A DNA stretch of 64,000 nucleotides from Closterium sp. Naga37s-1 (GCA_947471745.1 CANJKZ010000724.1:4011501-4075500); one strand, 5' to 3'. Counted from the stretch's first letter, positions 31,992-43,893 are shown. A program made the numbers and translations. Notes: generated from the letters alone by a model not told the origin.

Positions 31992-32615
31992 CTTCTTAAA
32001 TTACGGGATGGACCCGTTGGTGCCAACCACGACTACACTCGACAACCCAGTCCCGCGGTCACAACATTTTGTGACAGAACTACAGGAGATCCACGATAAA
32101 GCAGTCGACACAATTCGCAAGGCTAACACAACTGGCCGCAAATATATCGATCTGCTGCGACATGAAATTATCATGACGGGGGCAACTAGTGCTATTCGAT
32201 ACGAAAAATCTCTGCCTTCCCGTCTCGTCAAAACCACAGCCACGATTTTGTGGGCTATTTTGTATCATCCGGATGGTGACACATGTCACCGCGAGACCGC
32301 TGCTACCCGACTACTGGCGTGTTCACGACGCCTTCCATGTCAGCCTCCTTCTCAAGTTCGTGCCTGCCTTGACAGACATCGCACGCCTGAACCCCGCCCT
32401 GATAGCTCGGCCTTTCTTGGAACCAACACTTGACCTGTCGAAGATTTTGGCGCATCGTGTTCGGGCCGCACGTGGACCTTCTTGTGCTTGGGTGCCATCC
32501 GCCTTGCTTGAGGCTTCCCCACTTCTTGTTGATTATCTCGCCCGCAAGCGAGCTGCGGATATTGACCTGACCACCTTTCCTAAGGGAGGGGGGAGGAGGA
32601 GGGGGAAGGGGGTAG
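31992..32615 (+). mobile_element. Ty3/Gypsy remnant, 3' end of pol
   Basis: The conceptual reading includes RVHDAFHVSLLLKFVPAL, a close match to the 'FHVS.LK' motif that ends Gypsy integrases before a chromodomain-like tail. A purine tract (GGGAGGAGGAGGGGGAAGGG) stands just before the LTR start at 32616. Fossil; only a short 3' piece is present. Confidence 0.6.
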
Positions 32616-33178
32616 TGTAAGGAAACTCCCCTTTTTCTTACCGGAGTTAAAGCCGGCGGCCCAAATTGTTCATGCTTTTAAAAGTTGACCAGAGGGAGTT
32701 TTTCTGGTGTGGGCTTTGGCGAGAGTTTCCGATTTCGTCTAGGTTCGTTTTTTTCGCGAGACCCAGCCAACCCTCGGTTTTCCCCCTGGTGAGTGAATCT
32801 GTCTTCGAAAGTCCCAAATTGCAAGTGCGTGACTTTCAAAAGCTTGGACACTCAACTTCGTCAAGTTTTAAAAACTTGACCCTCGCGGCCCGCAATTTGG
32901 GACGCGGGCTTTAAGTGCTACACGTGCAACCCTGACATTTCAGACTTCATACGTTCGGCAGACACCCACGATTCCGATGCTGCCTCGCGTCGCCTTTAGA
33001 GTTCTGCTCGCAAACCTTCACTCAACCTCGCATTCCTGAGGTTCCCTCATAGCTAGGCTAGCAAATATATTATCACTTCGCCTTCATTGTATTGTCAGTT
33101 AATTGAGTCACAACCTCGTTATTCGTTATTCCGCGCAACTTTGTTTTACAAGTATAAGAAATGCAGAGTTGATCTGTT
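32616..33178 (+). mobile_element. Probable 3' LTR of the Gypsy remnant
   Basis: It starts TGTAAGGAAAC directly after the purine tract. The body is AT-richer than its surroundings, with inverted words around 32676-32880 (CTTTTAAAAGTTGACC, CAAGTTTTAAAAACTTGACC). The 3' limit near GATCTGTTAC is a guess; no target duplication was identified. Confidence 0.45.
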
Positions 33179-33673
33179 ACGGCTCTCACCAACCAGCAAG
33201 TCAAACCAGGTCGCGTTGTATGATAATCTGGTCATAGCAGGTCGCCGCGAGCTCACGCTGCACTGCGTTGGCAGGCAATCCCAACGACTAACCAGCGAGG
33301 CACGACGAATCACCTTTCCCAAGCGAGTTCTCGTCCCCCCTAGACAGCCACCCGATGGAGAGCTGCCAGGTGCAAGTCACGTTGGGTGTACTAGTAGTAG
33401 GAACGACGCGGCGAGGTATCATTCCGTTGCATGTTCGACTCACACCGAACTTCTCGTGTTGTGTACTGCCACGTTCACGCGCTCGCTTGGAAGCAACCGT
33501 TTTCATCTCGTACTAGGGCCTCGAGCCCCCACGAACCGAATATGGTAGCAACGTCTCGTTGGGGGAGGCCGTGCAACGCGGCGGTCTCCCGCCGTGAACG
33601 GCATGCGCCGCCGATCTCCTCCGCCCGCCTGGGCTCGCACACGCAGGTCGCGCTGCGCGCGGCGCAGGCGACG
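33179..33673 (+). other. Upstream region of the LRR gene
   Basis: About 500 bp between the Gypsy LTR and the first ATG. No TATA box or other convincing promoter element was recognised. The last 150 bp are very GC-rich, as expected for a 5' UTR or proximal promoter in this genome. Confidence 0.3.
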
Positions 33674-36600
33674 ATGGGGAGGGGCGTCATGGCGGCGAGG
33701 GCGGCGGTGTTGGCGCTGGTGGTTGCGCGCTGCTGCATGCCGCCCCTCGCACGAGCTGTACCCGTGGTGGACCCTGACAGTAAGCCGTGCTGGCCGCAAG
33801 GCGCGGGGTGCATGCACCTGTGCCATTGCTGGTGTGGTGACTACGGCAGTGCTTCGCGGCCGATGTGCACTATTCACTTTGCAACTTGCCTCCCACGTTA
33901 CTTCTCTCACTGACTTCTCCCCACACATTGGCTGAATGTTTGGCATGGCATGGCATGGTACGGCATGTCATGGTATGCGCATGGTGGCATGCGATGGCAT
34001 GGTGGGTGGACGGCAGTGGGCGTGGTGGCGGAGCTGGCGGCGGCGTGGAACAGGACCGCGGCGTGCAAGACGTGGGTGCGCGGCAGGGACTGCGACACCA
34101 TGCCCGGCCTGCGCTGCGACGCGCAGGGCCACGCCGTTGCCATGTGAGCACCACGCCATCCCACGCCGCCGCATGTGCCACGGCGCGTGGCATGTCAACG
34201 AGTACTGCACTGGGGGTTATGGGAGCAGCAGCAGAGCGCGGATGTGCCGTGGCGGCACATCCTTCCTTCCCATCCCGCACACTCCAGCACCTCGCCTACG
34301 CTCACTCCCCCCTGCCAACCTCTCAACTGTTGCTCCCATGATCCCATCCCGTGCGTGCCCGTGGCAGTGACGTGCAGGGTGTGAGCACCATTCCCACGTG
34401 CATTGTGCAGCTCCAGCACATGACGTCGCTGTGAGTGCCCTGCGCTGCGCGTGCCTCGCATGGCTATTGTACATGCATTGCAATGTGTTGCTGCTGTGCG
34501 AAGCGGCTCGCTGTCAGTGTTGTCTCGCGTCAAGTACCCAGTTTTGTCCACTGTTCACATCCATTCATATGCACCACACGCACGTTGCTTCACCTCTCAA
34601 CTTCCCTCATTTCTCTTATATTCCCAATGCTCCTTCTGTGCGCCTCCTGTCCTCTACCACGCGTCCCCCCCCAACGCGTGTGTGCAGGAGTATCACACGC
34701 AGCGATGTGCGCGTTGCATTTCCACCGGCCATCCTCGCCATGCCCAACCTCAAGCACCTGTGAGGCATCCGCTGCCATGTGCTTGCTCGCCATGCACCCA
34801 TGCTGCGCCCATGCAGTGCGTCTTCAACCAGCAGCTGTTGTCTCCTCACGCCTCCACACACCCTTGTGCTTGCTACATGTGCGTGGAGCGTTGGGCTCGC
34901 TGTCAGTGTTGTCTCGCGTCAAGTACCCAGTTTTGTCCACTGTTCACATCCATTCATATGCACCACACGCACGTTGCTTCACCTCTCAACTTCCCTCATT
35001 TCTCTTATATTCCCAATGCTCCTTCTGTGCGCCTCCTGTCCTCTACCACGCGTCCCCCCCCAACGCGTGTGTGCAGGAGTATCACACGCAGCGATGTGCG
35101 CGTTGCATTTCCACCGGCCATCCTCGCCATGCCCAACCTCAAGCACCTGTGAGGCATCCGCTGCCATGTGCTTGCTCGCCATGCACCCATGCTGCGCCCA
35201 TGCAGTGCGTCTTCAACCAGCAGCTGTTGTCTCCTCACGCCTCCACACACCCTTGTGCTTGCTACATGTGCGTGGAGCGTTGGGCTCGCTGTCAGTGTTG
35301 TCTCGCGTCAAGTACCCAGTTTTGTCCACTGTTCACATCCATTCATATGCACCACACGCACGTTGCTTCACCTCTCAACTTCCCTCATTTCTCTTATATT
35401 CCCAATGCTCCTTCTGTGCGCCTCCTGTCCTCTACCACGCGTCCCCCCCCAACGCGTGTGTGCAGGAGTATCACACGCAGCGATGTGCGCGTTGCATTTC
35501 CACCGGCCATCCTCGCCATGCCCAACCTCAAGCACCTGTGAGGCATCCGCTGCCATGTGCTTGCTCGCCATGCACCCATGCTGCGCCCATGCAGTGCGTC
35601 TTCAACCAGCAGCTGTTGTCTCCTCACGCCTCCACACACCCTTGTGCTTGCTACATGTGCGTGGAGCGTTGGGCATGGACGCACATGAATCATGCTGCAT
35701 GCATGGATACGATTGGCGTGGAATATTGGCATGGATTGTTCGCACCTGCATGCGGGGTGTGTGAATGCTTGGTGCATGTGAGCAGGAATCTGTCAACGTG
35801 CCTCATGTTCGGCCCATTGTGGCAGTCCTTCGATCACACCAATTCAAGTGCCCTGGAAACCATGTGAGTCACCACGTGCGCCCTTCCACCGCACACTACC
35901 TTGGCCGTGCCAGCCTTAGCTTCAGCCAGCCAGCCATCTTCACCTTCCCGTCCTCACACATCCTTCGTGCCATCTGTCTCACCCCTACATCCTTGCTCCG
36001 GTCATTTCCGCGTCAACGTTCACTCTTGCCCTTCCTCTCTCACACACCATACCATGCTGCCATGCCATGCCATGGAGCCTATCTCACGCAGCACATCACA
36101 AGTATCCGCTTCATTTGTTGTCGTTCACACGCGACTCTCACCGTCACCATGCATCACCCAACCCGTGTGCCCGTGAGCAGCAATCTGGGCGCCAATGGGT
36201 TTGATGGCGGCATTCCAGATAGCCTCTCTCGAATCACCTCGCTGAGGCACCTGTGAGCTCTCCTTCCCTCTCTCATTCGTCCCAGCACTTTCTCCTCTCC
36301 CTGCCCTTCTCTCTTCTGCATCTCCCATCCCTCTTCTGTTTGGAGGAGCTTGCTTTCATGATTCTGCATCATGTGTGTGCAAGCACTCTCCATCACCCCC
36401 GTCACCTCTTCATCATGCGCTCGCACTCACTTCCACTGCCGGCCAAATGGCATCATCCCTTGTGCACCCATGGGTGCCCCGTGCGTACCACAATGGCCCA
36501 CCCACGTCGTGTCGTGTGCATGCCATGCCTTGCACCCACTATCTCCTCCCCCCCTGCTTTTTGCGATCCCCTGTGGGAGCACCAGCGACCTGAGCTACAA

Positions 36601-39600
36601 CATGCTGATGGGGAGCGTGCCCGCCGCACTCAGTGCCCTCAAGGACCTCACCGCTCTGTGAGTGCCCCGCACGCCCACACCCGGATCACTTCATTGTGTG
36701 CCTGGATGGGTGGATGGGTGGGTGGGTGGATGGATGGGTGGGTGCATGGACGGATGGGTGGGTGAGTAGTTGTGTGGGTGGGGGGGTTGGTAGGTGGATG
36801 GTGGGTGTGTGGGGATGCAGATTGGGTAGGTGGATGGATGGGTGGGTGGGGAGGGGCGGAAAGAATCAAGCAAGGGAGGGCGTTAGAAGTGCAAGTGGGG
36901 TGGTTGGACTGGAATGATGTGCCAGGGCAGTGCTGACGTCCCTCCGCAGAGCCAGGCGGCTACCATGTGTGCTGGCATGGCCATGGCACGTGTGCTGGCA
37001 TGGCCATGGCACGTGTGCTGGCATGGCCATGGCACGTGTGCTGGTATGGCTATGGCACGTGTGCTGACATGGCCATGGCACGTGTGCTGGCATGACCATG
37101 GCACGTGTGCTGGCATGGCCATGGCACGTGTGCTGGCATGGCCATGGCACGTGTGCTGGCATGACCATGGCACGTGTGCTGGCATGGCATGGCACGTGTG
37201 CTGGCATGGCCATGGCACGTGTGCTGGCATGACCATGGCACGTGTGCTGGCATGGCCATGGCACGTGTGCTGGCATGGCCATGGCACTTGTGCTGGCATG
37301 GCCATGGCACGTGTGCTGGCATGGCCATGGCACGTGTGCTGGCATGGCATGGCACGTGTGCTTGCATGGCCATGGCACGTGTGCTGGCATGACCATGGCA
37401 CGTGTGCTGGCATGACCATGGCACGTGTGCTGGCATGACCATGGCACGTGTGCTGGCATGACCATGGCACGTGTGCTGGCATGACCACGGGCCTTTCTAC
37501 TGCCTGCACGTATGTGGGCTCCCATGCCGTGCCCATGGCTGCTCCCCCTTGCCAACACCATCCATCCCCTCTCCCTCGCATGCCGCCTTCCCGCCCGTGC
37601 GGTGTGTGTGTGTGTGCGCGTGCCGTGCAGGCACGTGAACATGAACCGCCTGGAAGGGCTGCCCACCGTGCTCACCACCTTAACTGCCCTCAAGCACCTG
37701 TGCGTGCCCTGCCCTCACCTGCTCCCTCTACCCTCCAACATTCTCCAAGGAAGTTTACCTGTTGGCACTTTGACCTCTCGGAACCCTCACCGTTATGCAC
37801 TGATTTTCCCCATCGCAATCGTCCTTGCTTGTTTCCAACCTCGGTCTTTCTGATTCCACGGCTACCCTGCGTGCTCCCGTCCTGTCCTCCCCTGCGCGGC
37901 TATGCCATGTGTGGGCATCAGATCAATGGGGGCGAATTTCTGGACACAGGACGTTCCTGCGCTCCTGGGCGATCTCAGCAACCTTGAAATGCTGTGAGTT
38001 GCAATGAGGGCGAGGCGAGTGGAGCGAGGATAATTGTCATTCCATGCACATACATCACGCCCAGCACTTGTTGCGTTGTCCCGGCTACCACTGCTTCCAT
38101 GACCCCCTTCACACTTTCCTCATGTTCTGTTCGCCCTCCCTACACTCCTACACCCCTTGCCTAGCCCCCTGCCACTGAAGCCCACCTGGTCTATTGCCCA
38201 CTTTCGTGTCTTACTTTGAGTCTCCTCATGCTCTGTGTTGCCAGCCCACGCGTCCGACCCCCTGTAAGGAATATCGCCATGATCCTAGCACTGGCGGAGC
38301 TCTAAGGCAAGCGGGGGTGCACGGGGTGGGCGTGCAGGAACTTGGACTACAGCCGCATCGCTGGGTCGCTACCGTCCGAGCTGTCACGCCTCAAGAAGCT
38401 CACCGAGTGGTGAGCGCGCGCACACTCCACACTCCCCGCCCGGAAATTCGTATGCCCGTGCTGCGTTTGTGTGATTGTTTCACTCTTATCCGTTTGCTGA
38501 ATGCATTGTCTGAGAGGAAACAACTTTGGGGCGCTGGGTGGCGCTAATTGCATGCAAGTGGCGATCAGTCTGGTTGGCTGCACTGCTTCCCATGACAACC
38601 AGCACCACTCCCTGTGCTCCCCCACCCCTCCCTCCATGCCCCTACCCTTGCGCAACGCGCTGCCAGGCACATGACGTATTCATGGTGGGCCGGGCAGCTG
38701 CCAGAGTGGATAGGCAGCATGACAAGCTTGACAGTCCTGTGCGTGCTGCCCTGTAACGTGTGCCATGCCATGCCATGCCATGCCATGGCGTAGTGCGATG
38801 TTGTCCTGCACCGTGCGCCATGCACCACCTGCCATGTGCCATGCTCTGCCTTGCTCATGGAGCGTGCGTTGTATCACGGGCTTTTTGCTCTCATCTGCCA
38901 GCCGCACATCATTCTCACCACTGCCATATCTGCCATATGTGCACCATGCATGCGCCAGATCCCTTTACCACAGCTATTTCAACGGCACCATCCCAGCAAC
39001 CATTGGCAATCTCAAAAACCTCACCCTCCTGTGAGTTTGCCTTGAGGCATGTGGGGCATGCATGCTCTCTTGCAGCATGGTGGGAGCATGGCAGGGGCAG
39101 GATGTGGGCATGGTGGGGCATGGTGGGGCAGGGAAACAAGTTTATGAGTGCGTGCATATCATGCACCTTCATCACCTGTGCCACACGAGCCTCTGCCTTG
39201 CCTTGCCATCTTTGGAGTGCCTTGAAAGACCATCCGTCCCGCTCTCCCTGTGTCCATGCATGCACCCTCTGCCCATATCTTCCGCATCCTCTGCTCCTTG
39301 CCATATCCATTTTTCTCTCGCACTTCTGCTGCAAGCTTGTGTTTCCTCCTGCTCTCCCTCACATCCTCCACACCACACCACCATGCGTCACAACACAATA
39401 TTCTCTTCCCGCTGGCCAATGATGCATCGCCCTGTGCCACACCACATGTGCTATTGCAGGGACCTAAGTAAGAATAAGTTCTTCGGGACCATCCCCAAAT
39501 CACTTGGGAGCCTCACGAACCTGGCAAGCTTGTAAGGGAGGGTGGCACACAAAAGGATCGCTTGCAGGTTCAGCTGTTCGGCTCCAATGCCAAGAACAGA

Positions 39601-42571
39601 TCACTCGTCACTTACTTTTGTGCGCCGACCAACAGTCCAAGAGAATGTGCTTTTGTACCTCACAGTTGGTTAAACTAGAGCATGGGCGTGGCATGAAATG
39701 CAATAGTGTGAAGCCAACAAATTGTCATCCCACCCCTTGCATCCCATCTTAACCCATCCCGTGCCGTCCCATCCCGCTATCCCATGCTATCCCATTGCAT
39801 CCGATCGCAGGGGCTTGGACGACAACGAATTGAGTTTCACCATCCCAACCTCCTTGTCGCGACTCACCCGTCTCTCTGCTCTGTACGTCCACTCATTTCC
39901 CATGTGGCTCGTGGAGAGTGAGTGCAGCATTGTGAGGCTACCAGCCTACCAGGTGGGCACGGTGCACGCCGTGGAAAGATTCGTGTATTTCACTGGTCAC
40001 CAGGGGGGCTGTGTTGGCGCAAGGGCGCTGCTTGTCACTGGGAGTGGGAGTGGGGATGGGAATGGGTAGGCACGAGCAGATGGTTGAGAGGGCAGACATC
40101 TTGTTGTCTATGGCTCATGTGAGCAACCAGCCTAGCTTCCTGCCTGTTCCACAGTGGCCCCCCCGCCTGTCCCGCAGCTTAATGGCTCAGGTCAGCACGG
40201 TTAAATATACGGTTTTCGTAAAATACAGTCCGTTTATTGCGGTCGTTATTTACGGTGATTAGAGGAGAAAGAGAGAGAGAAAAAAAAACAGCCATTTTTT
40301 TGTTAGAGAACTCTGTTCGCCAAGAGAAAACAAGGTCAAGCACATTTTCAATCATGCCAACAAACGCACAAGAGCAAGAAGGGGTCCGTTCCCTTCATCT
40401 TGCTGAATTTCGGGTCCAATTTGGTCCCATAAAGTGGCCGTTTTGTTAAAGAAACAGAGAGCACCTCCTGGAACCGTTTCAAACCGTTTTGAACGACCGT
40501 TTAAATAGTAAATGTTATAGAATACGACCCCCCCTTTTTTTTTTACCCTGCAGGTCAGAGTTTATGCGTTTCCTGCTGCAACCATTTTCACCGGCAACCG
40601 GTTTCTATGTTCGGTGAACGTGGAACTCGGACCCAGGAACCCTTTGCTTGAGCCCTTGGTTTCAAGGACGTCTCCTCATGCCATGCCATGCCATGCCATG
40701 TTGGAATATGCGGTCAGACCCTAAAGCGTATACCGTTTATACGCTTGCGTTTGTACTCAAAACTCTATACGCTAGCTAACACGCTATATGCAGTCAGAAT
40801 CTTTTAGGCGCTGCTCGAGAAAATAAACTGGACAACATGGCATGAGAAGGGACCCTGCGTGTCCCTCCATGTATTACATTGCTCCTTCCCCTCCACCCCT
40901 CTTCCCACCCACGTGTGCACCGGACAAAAAGATTCTACGCTCTCTCTACCTCACTATCACACCCATCCAATCACACAAGTGTACCACGCTGTGCCATGTA
41001 TTATTGCAGGGACCTCAGTTACAATCGGCTTTCAGGGCCCATTCCCTCTGTACTCGCACACCTCACCAACCTGAGCAGACTGTAAGTGCAAAACGCACTG
41101 CTATGCACCATTGATACCTCGCAGTTGCACCACAATCACGTGATTAGTATATCCGTTTATGGTAGACCGGATTGTGCCTTCATGCTCACCAGTTTTCGCT
41201 CCTTGTTTGGGAATAGGAAACATAGATTCAAGAATTCAAATCAAAGGTGTGGGCAGATATCCTTGGATCATGGACGATTCTTTTCCATGCCATCCTGGGT
41301 TTGGCAGGAGTGTGAAGCGCAACAGGCTGGCAGGAACAATCCCTACCTCCTTGGCCAGGCTCACCCGCCTCGCTTCCCTGTGCGCTCACTCTCCCCTTAC
41401 CTCACTCTGCCCGCGGGTTTGTTTGTTTGTTTGTTTGTTTTTATATTTTTTCATTTATTTATTTATTTATTTATTGCAATTGCAACAAGAGGGAGGCGGG
41501 ATGAGAGTGCAGGAAGTGGAAGGTGCAGGGATTTAGGCAGGGTGCTCTTCCTTACAATGAGTGAGCGCATGGTTGTGAGGCTGTCTCATGTAAGCCATGT
41601 TTTCACAAGAACACCAGTGACCGCATGTTCTGCCGAAAGCACCCTTGGTGAGCTTGTATGAACAATCTGTTCTTTCGCCCACCTGCAGGGATCTGTCTGA
41701 CAACCGCTTTGGAAGGACCATTCCTGACGCACTCACCGCACTCAGCAATCTATATTCCCTGTGAGTGCAAAGACTCTATCGTTACATTGCCATGCACAGC
41801 GCTCACCTTGCCTCACGTCGCATGCCACCACCACGTGCATATGCCCCTCGTTGTGTGCCACTGTGAATGCTTGGTCGTGCCGATTAGAACATGCTGTGCC
41901 CAAGCATGCTTGAGTTGTTACCTTTATTCTGTTCGCTTGCCCACCTGCAGGGATTTATCTCACAACCGCCTTAAGGGGACAATACCTGCTGCACTTAGCG
42001 CACTCACTGGTCTTGACTTCTTGTCAGTGCAACCTTGCCATCATTGCCACACCCACTGCCTTTCTCACTTACCCATTTCACTTGCTGCACCAGTCGTCCT
42101 GTTTTCCTTGTGAATCCCCCACTTGTCAGTCAGCTGTTATCGAATCACAGGCACCCCTGCGCCTCTCCCCATCCCCATTCCCTCAGCGATGTAAGTTATA
42201 ACGAGCTGGCGGGGAGTGTGCCGTCGCTGCGCCTCATGAACTCTCTGTGGCACGTCGGTGCGGACCACAACTACCTCACAGGCATTGCAGGCACCTCTCT
42301 TGCCGACATCCACCTGCTGTGCGACAAGTTCCGCCTCTCTCTGGGATCCAACTGCCTGGGCAGCAACACAGTCCTGTGTGGCAGCACCCAGACACAGAAG
42401 ACCAAATACGAGTGCGATTCCCTCTGTTGGAGCTATCTGGGCACCCCTTATTGCAGCGGCCATGGCGTTTGCTACATAGATCATGACAAGATTGGTCCGC
42501 AGTGTGCATGCTATGAAGGGTACACGGCAGGCACAGCTGCTGCCACATGCATCCCTCAAAGCCGGACATGA
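33674..42571 (+). CDS. Secreted LRR protein with C-terminal EGF-like module (21 exons)
   Basis: Predicted protein of about 635 residues. Exons: 33674-33779, 34017-34143, 34368-34430, 34688-34759, 35077-35148, 35466-35537, 35786-35863, 36181-36252, 36586-36657, 37631-37699, 37922-37993, 38338-38409, about 38667-38738, 38959-39030, 39460-39531, 39811-39882, 41010-41081, 41308-41379, 41689-41760, 41951-42022, 42187-42571. All join in frame with GT-AG borders. Exon 1 encodes a signal peptide (AARAAVLALVVARCC). Exon 2 encodes an LRR N-cap (ELAAAWNRTAACKTW, DCDTMPGLRC). Exons 4-20 each give one repeat of 23-26 residues, always phase 2, for example DLSYNRLSGPIPSVLAHLTN. The last exon ends the array and adds a Cys-rich EGF-like segment (CSGHGVCYIDH, CACYEGYTAG). 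No transmembrane helix or kinase domain follows, so an extracellular binding or cell-wall protein is inferred. Ligand unknown. Confidence 0.85.
34505..35671 (+). repeat. Exact 389-bp tandem triplication carrying one LRR exon
   Basis: Three copies (34505-34893, 34894-35282, 35283-35671) appear identical by eye. Each holds intron sequence plus one complete 72-bp exon (34688-34759, 35077-35148, 35466-35537) coding SITRSDVRVAFPPAILAMPN and four more residues. Because the exon is a multiple of three with phase-2 ends, each copy adds exactly 24 residues without disturbing the frame. The duplication must be recent, or it is an assembly error. Confidence 0.9.
36695..36855 (+). repeat. GGTGGATG-type minisatellite in LRR intron 9
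   Basis: Degenerate 4-8-bp units (GGGTGGATGGATGGGTGGGT) fill about 160 bp of the intron between exons 9 and 10. Confidence 0.8.
36965..37492 (+). repeat. 21-bp minisatellite in LRR intron 9, about 25 units
   Basis: Head-to-tail copies of GTGCTGGCATGGCCATGGCA plus one base, with GACCATGG variants and a few 20-bp units. The unit has the palindrome CATGGCCATG, so the array is open on both strands; those open frames are not genes. It lies within the intron upstream of exon 10 (37631). Confidence 0.9.
38761..38786 (+). repeat. (CCATG)n microsatellite in an LRR intron
   Basis: About five copies of the pentanucleotide CCATG. Similar short runs occur in other introns of the two genes (33941-33965, 36048-36072, 40677-40700, 45367-45407), so this is a recurrent feature of host introns here, not of the mobile elements. 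Confidence 0.7.
40190..40830. other. AT-rich island inside LRR intron 16
   Basis: Composition changes sharply within a C-rich intron. The block contains TATACGGTTTTCGTAAAATA, CGTTTATTGCGGTCG, AAACCGTTTTGAACGACCG and TATACGCTTGCGTTT. It is probably an inserted element that lengthened the intron to 1.1 kb, but terminal repeats and a target duplication were not resolved. Confidence 0.3.
41414..41476 (+). repeat. (GTTT)n and (ATTT)n microsatellite in LRR intron 18
   Basis: Runs of GTTT (about five) and then ATTT (about seven) separated by a short AT-rich spacer. A similar GTTT run ends the polypyrimidine region near 3893. Confidence 0.8.
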
Positions 42572-43193
42572 GCAGGGACTGGGCAGGGGCCGGGCTGAGG
42601 CTGGTTGGGCTCACACTTGTGACATGCAGGCCAGTGACGGGCTGGGTCCTGGCCGGCCCGCCAAGCCAGGTGTGGCTCTAGCCGTTGCTCAAACTTCTCT
42701 GGTCGGCTGCGCCGGGCGAAGTTTACATCCGGGCGAAGTTGACTCGTACTTATGTACATGTGTATTATCCCCGTGGATTATAAATCTAGGGGTCAAGAAA
42801 AATGGGGGTGGGGCTTGATGTAATGGTTTTTTGTGTGTGTGGGCGTGCATGTTCTTTTGTTTTTTTATTCTCTTCCTTGCCTTGTCCTTGTTATGCTGTT
42901 CCTGTGTTATGTATCTATTGTTAGATGACATGCGGTGCAGTGCCGCTAACTCTTGAACAGACGACCTAGCGCGCAGCTCCTGGACTCCACGGCATCCTTC
43001 TTCGTCCCCTTCCCTGAGGGGTATCACACTCTAAAAAGCGGGGTGAGCACCGAAAGTAGCTTTGACGCCAAGTGTATGAGTTGTACTAACAGAGTGTGCG
43101 GAATAATACGGTACTAGAAAGAGAATGTGATTTCGGAAGCCCCAGAATACAATGAAAAGAGCGAGCATAAATAGGCGAGTACCTCGGGACATG
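42572..43193 (+). other. 3' flank of the LRR gene
   Basis: No coding feature. A GT-rich stretch (TTTTTTGTGTGTGTGGGCGT, about 42825) and TGATGTAATGG lie about 250 bp past the stop and may mark the transcript end. A canonical AATAAA signal was not found. Confidence 0.3.
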
Positions 43194-43204
43194 CGAGGGT
43201 TGGG

Positions 43205-43633
43205 AGAGTTTTGCTCAATTCCGCGGAATCGCGGTTCGTTTTATTTTCGCCACGCGGCATGCCTTCGATCGTGGGAACCGCGATCTGATTTATTGTTCCC
43301 ACAATTTTTAAAAGAAAATATAGTTAGGCTTAGTGAGTCACACGTACTGCCCTGCCCGCGGACAAAAATAAAACCCCTAAAGGAAAAACATGCGTTAGGG
43401 ATGCATCAACCCTAAACACATAGACGCAAGGTGTTTAGGGTTGATGCCTCTCTAACGCATGCCATGCCCGAATGGGTTTTATTTTTGCCCGCGGGCAGCG
43501 CGGTACATAACTTAACTAAGTTTCTCTTGAACTTTGTGGGAACAATAAAACAGATCGCGGTTCGCGCGATCGAAGGCTTGCCACGTGGCGAAAATAAAAC
43601 GAACCGCGCTTCCGCGGAATTGAGCGAAATTCT
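43205..43633. mobile_element. 429-bp foldback element with 11-bp target duplication (Mutator-like MITE)
   Basis: Essentially the whole element is one inverted repeat. The ends are AGAGTTTTGCTCAATTCC on the left and, on the other strand, AGAATTTCGCTCAATTCC. Matching continues through GAACCGCGATCTG, ATTGTTCCCACAA, CTGCCCGCGG and ACAAAAATAAAACCC to a short loop near 43420. Flanks are CGAGGGTTGGG at 43194-43204 and 43634-43644, an 11-bp duplication. Long inverted arms with 9-11-bp duplications are characteristic of Mutator-like elements. The hairpin tip carries CCCTAAACAC/GTGTTTAGGG as in the 5630-5772 foldback. Confidence 0.8.
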
Positions 43634-43893
43634 CGAGGGTTGGGGGATGCGACTGTTGTGGGGCGACTCGGAATGTGGTTCGAACCGAAGTGAAGGTAGA
43701 ACCCAACCCAACTGACACGATGCCTTTGGGGCGTCCTTGCTAGTGTCAGCCTCGAGTAATATTATTCCACATTCATTACACTCCCTCAACTGCACTCTAA
43801 CAAAGATCGACGATAGGTACAAAGAGGCTTGTACGCATGAGTTAATGTCCCAGCTCTCCCGCGCTTGAATTAATCTGTCGCGATCGCACGAGC

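Noticed and set aside
34435-35867. Plus-strand frames of 362-368 codons across the triplicated region
   Set aside because: They read through introns; the 389-bp period keeps them open in several frames. Only the 72-bp exons fit LRR spacing and splice sites.
36866-37693. Long open frames on both strands (HASTRAMAMPAHVPW type)
   Set aside because: Product of the palindromic 21-bp array in an intron.
42035-42571. LRR receptor kinase
   Set aside because: The last exon ends in an EGF-like segment and a stop; no transmembrane or kinase sequence follows.
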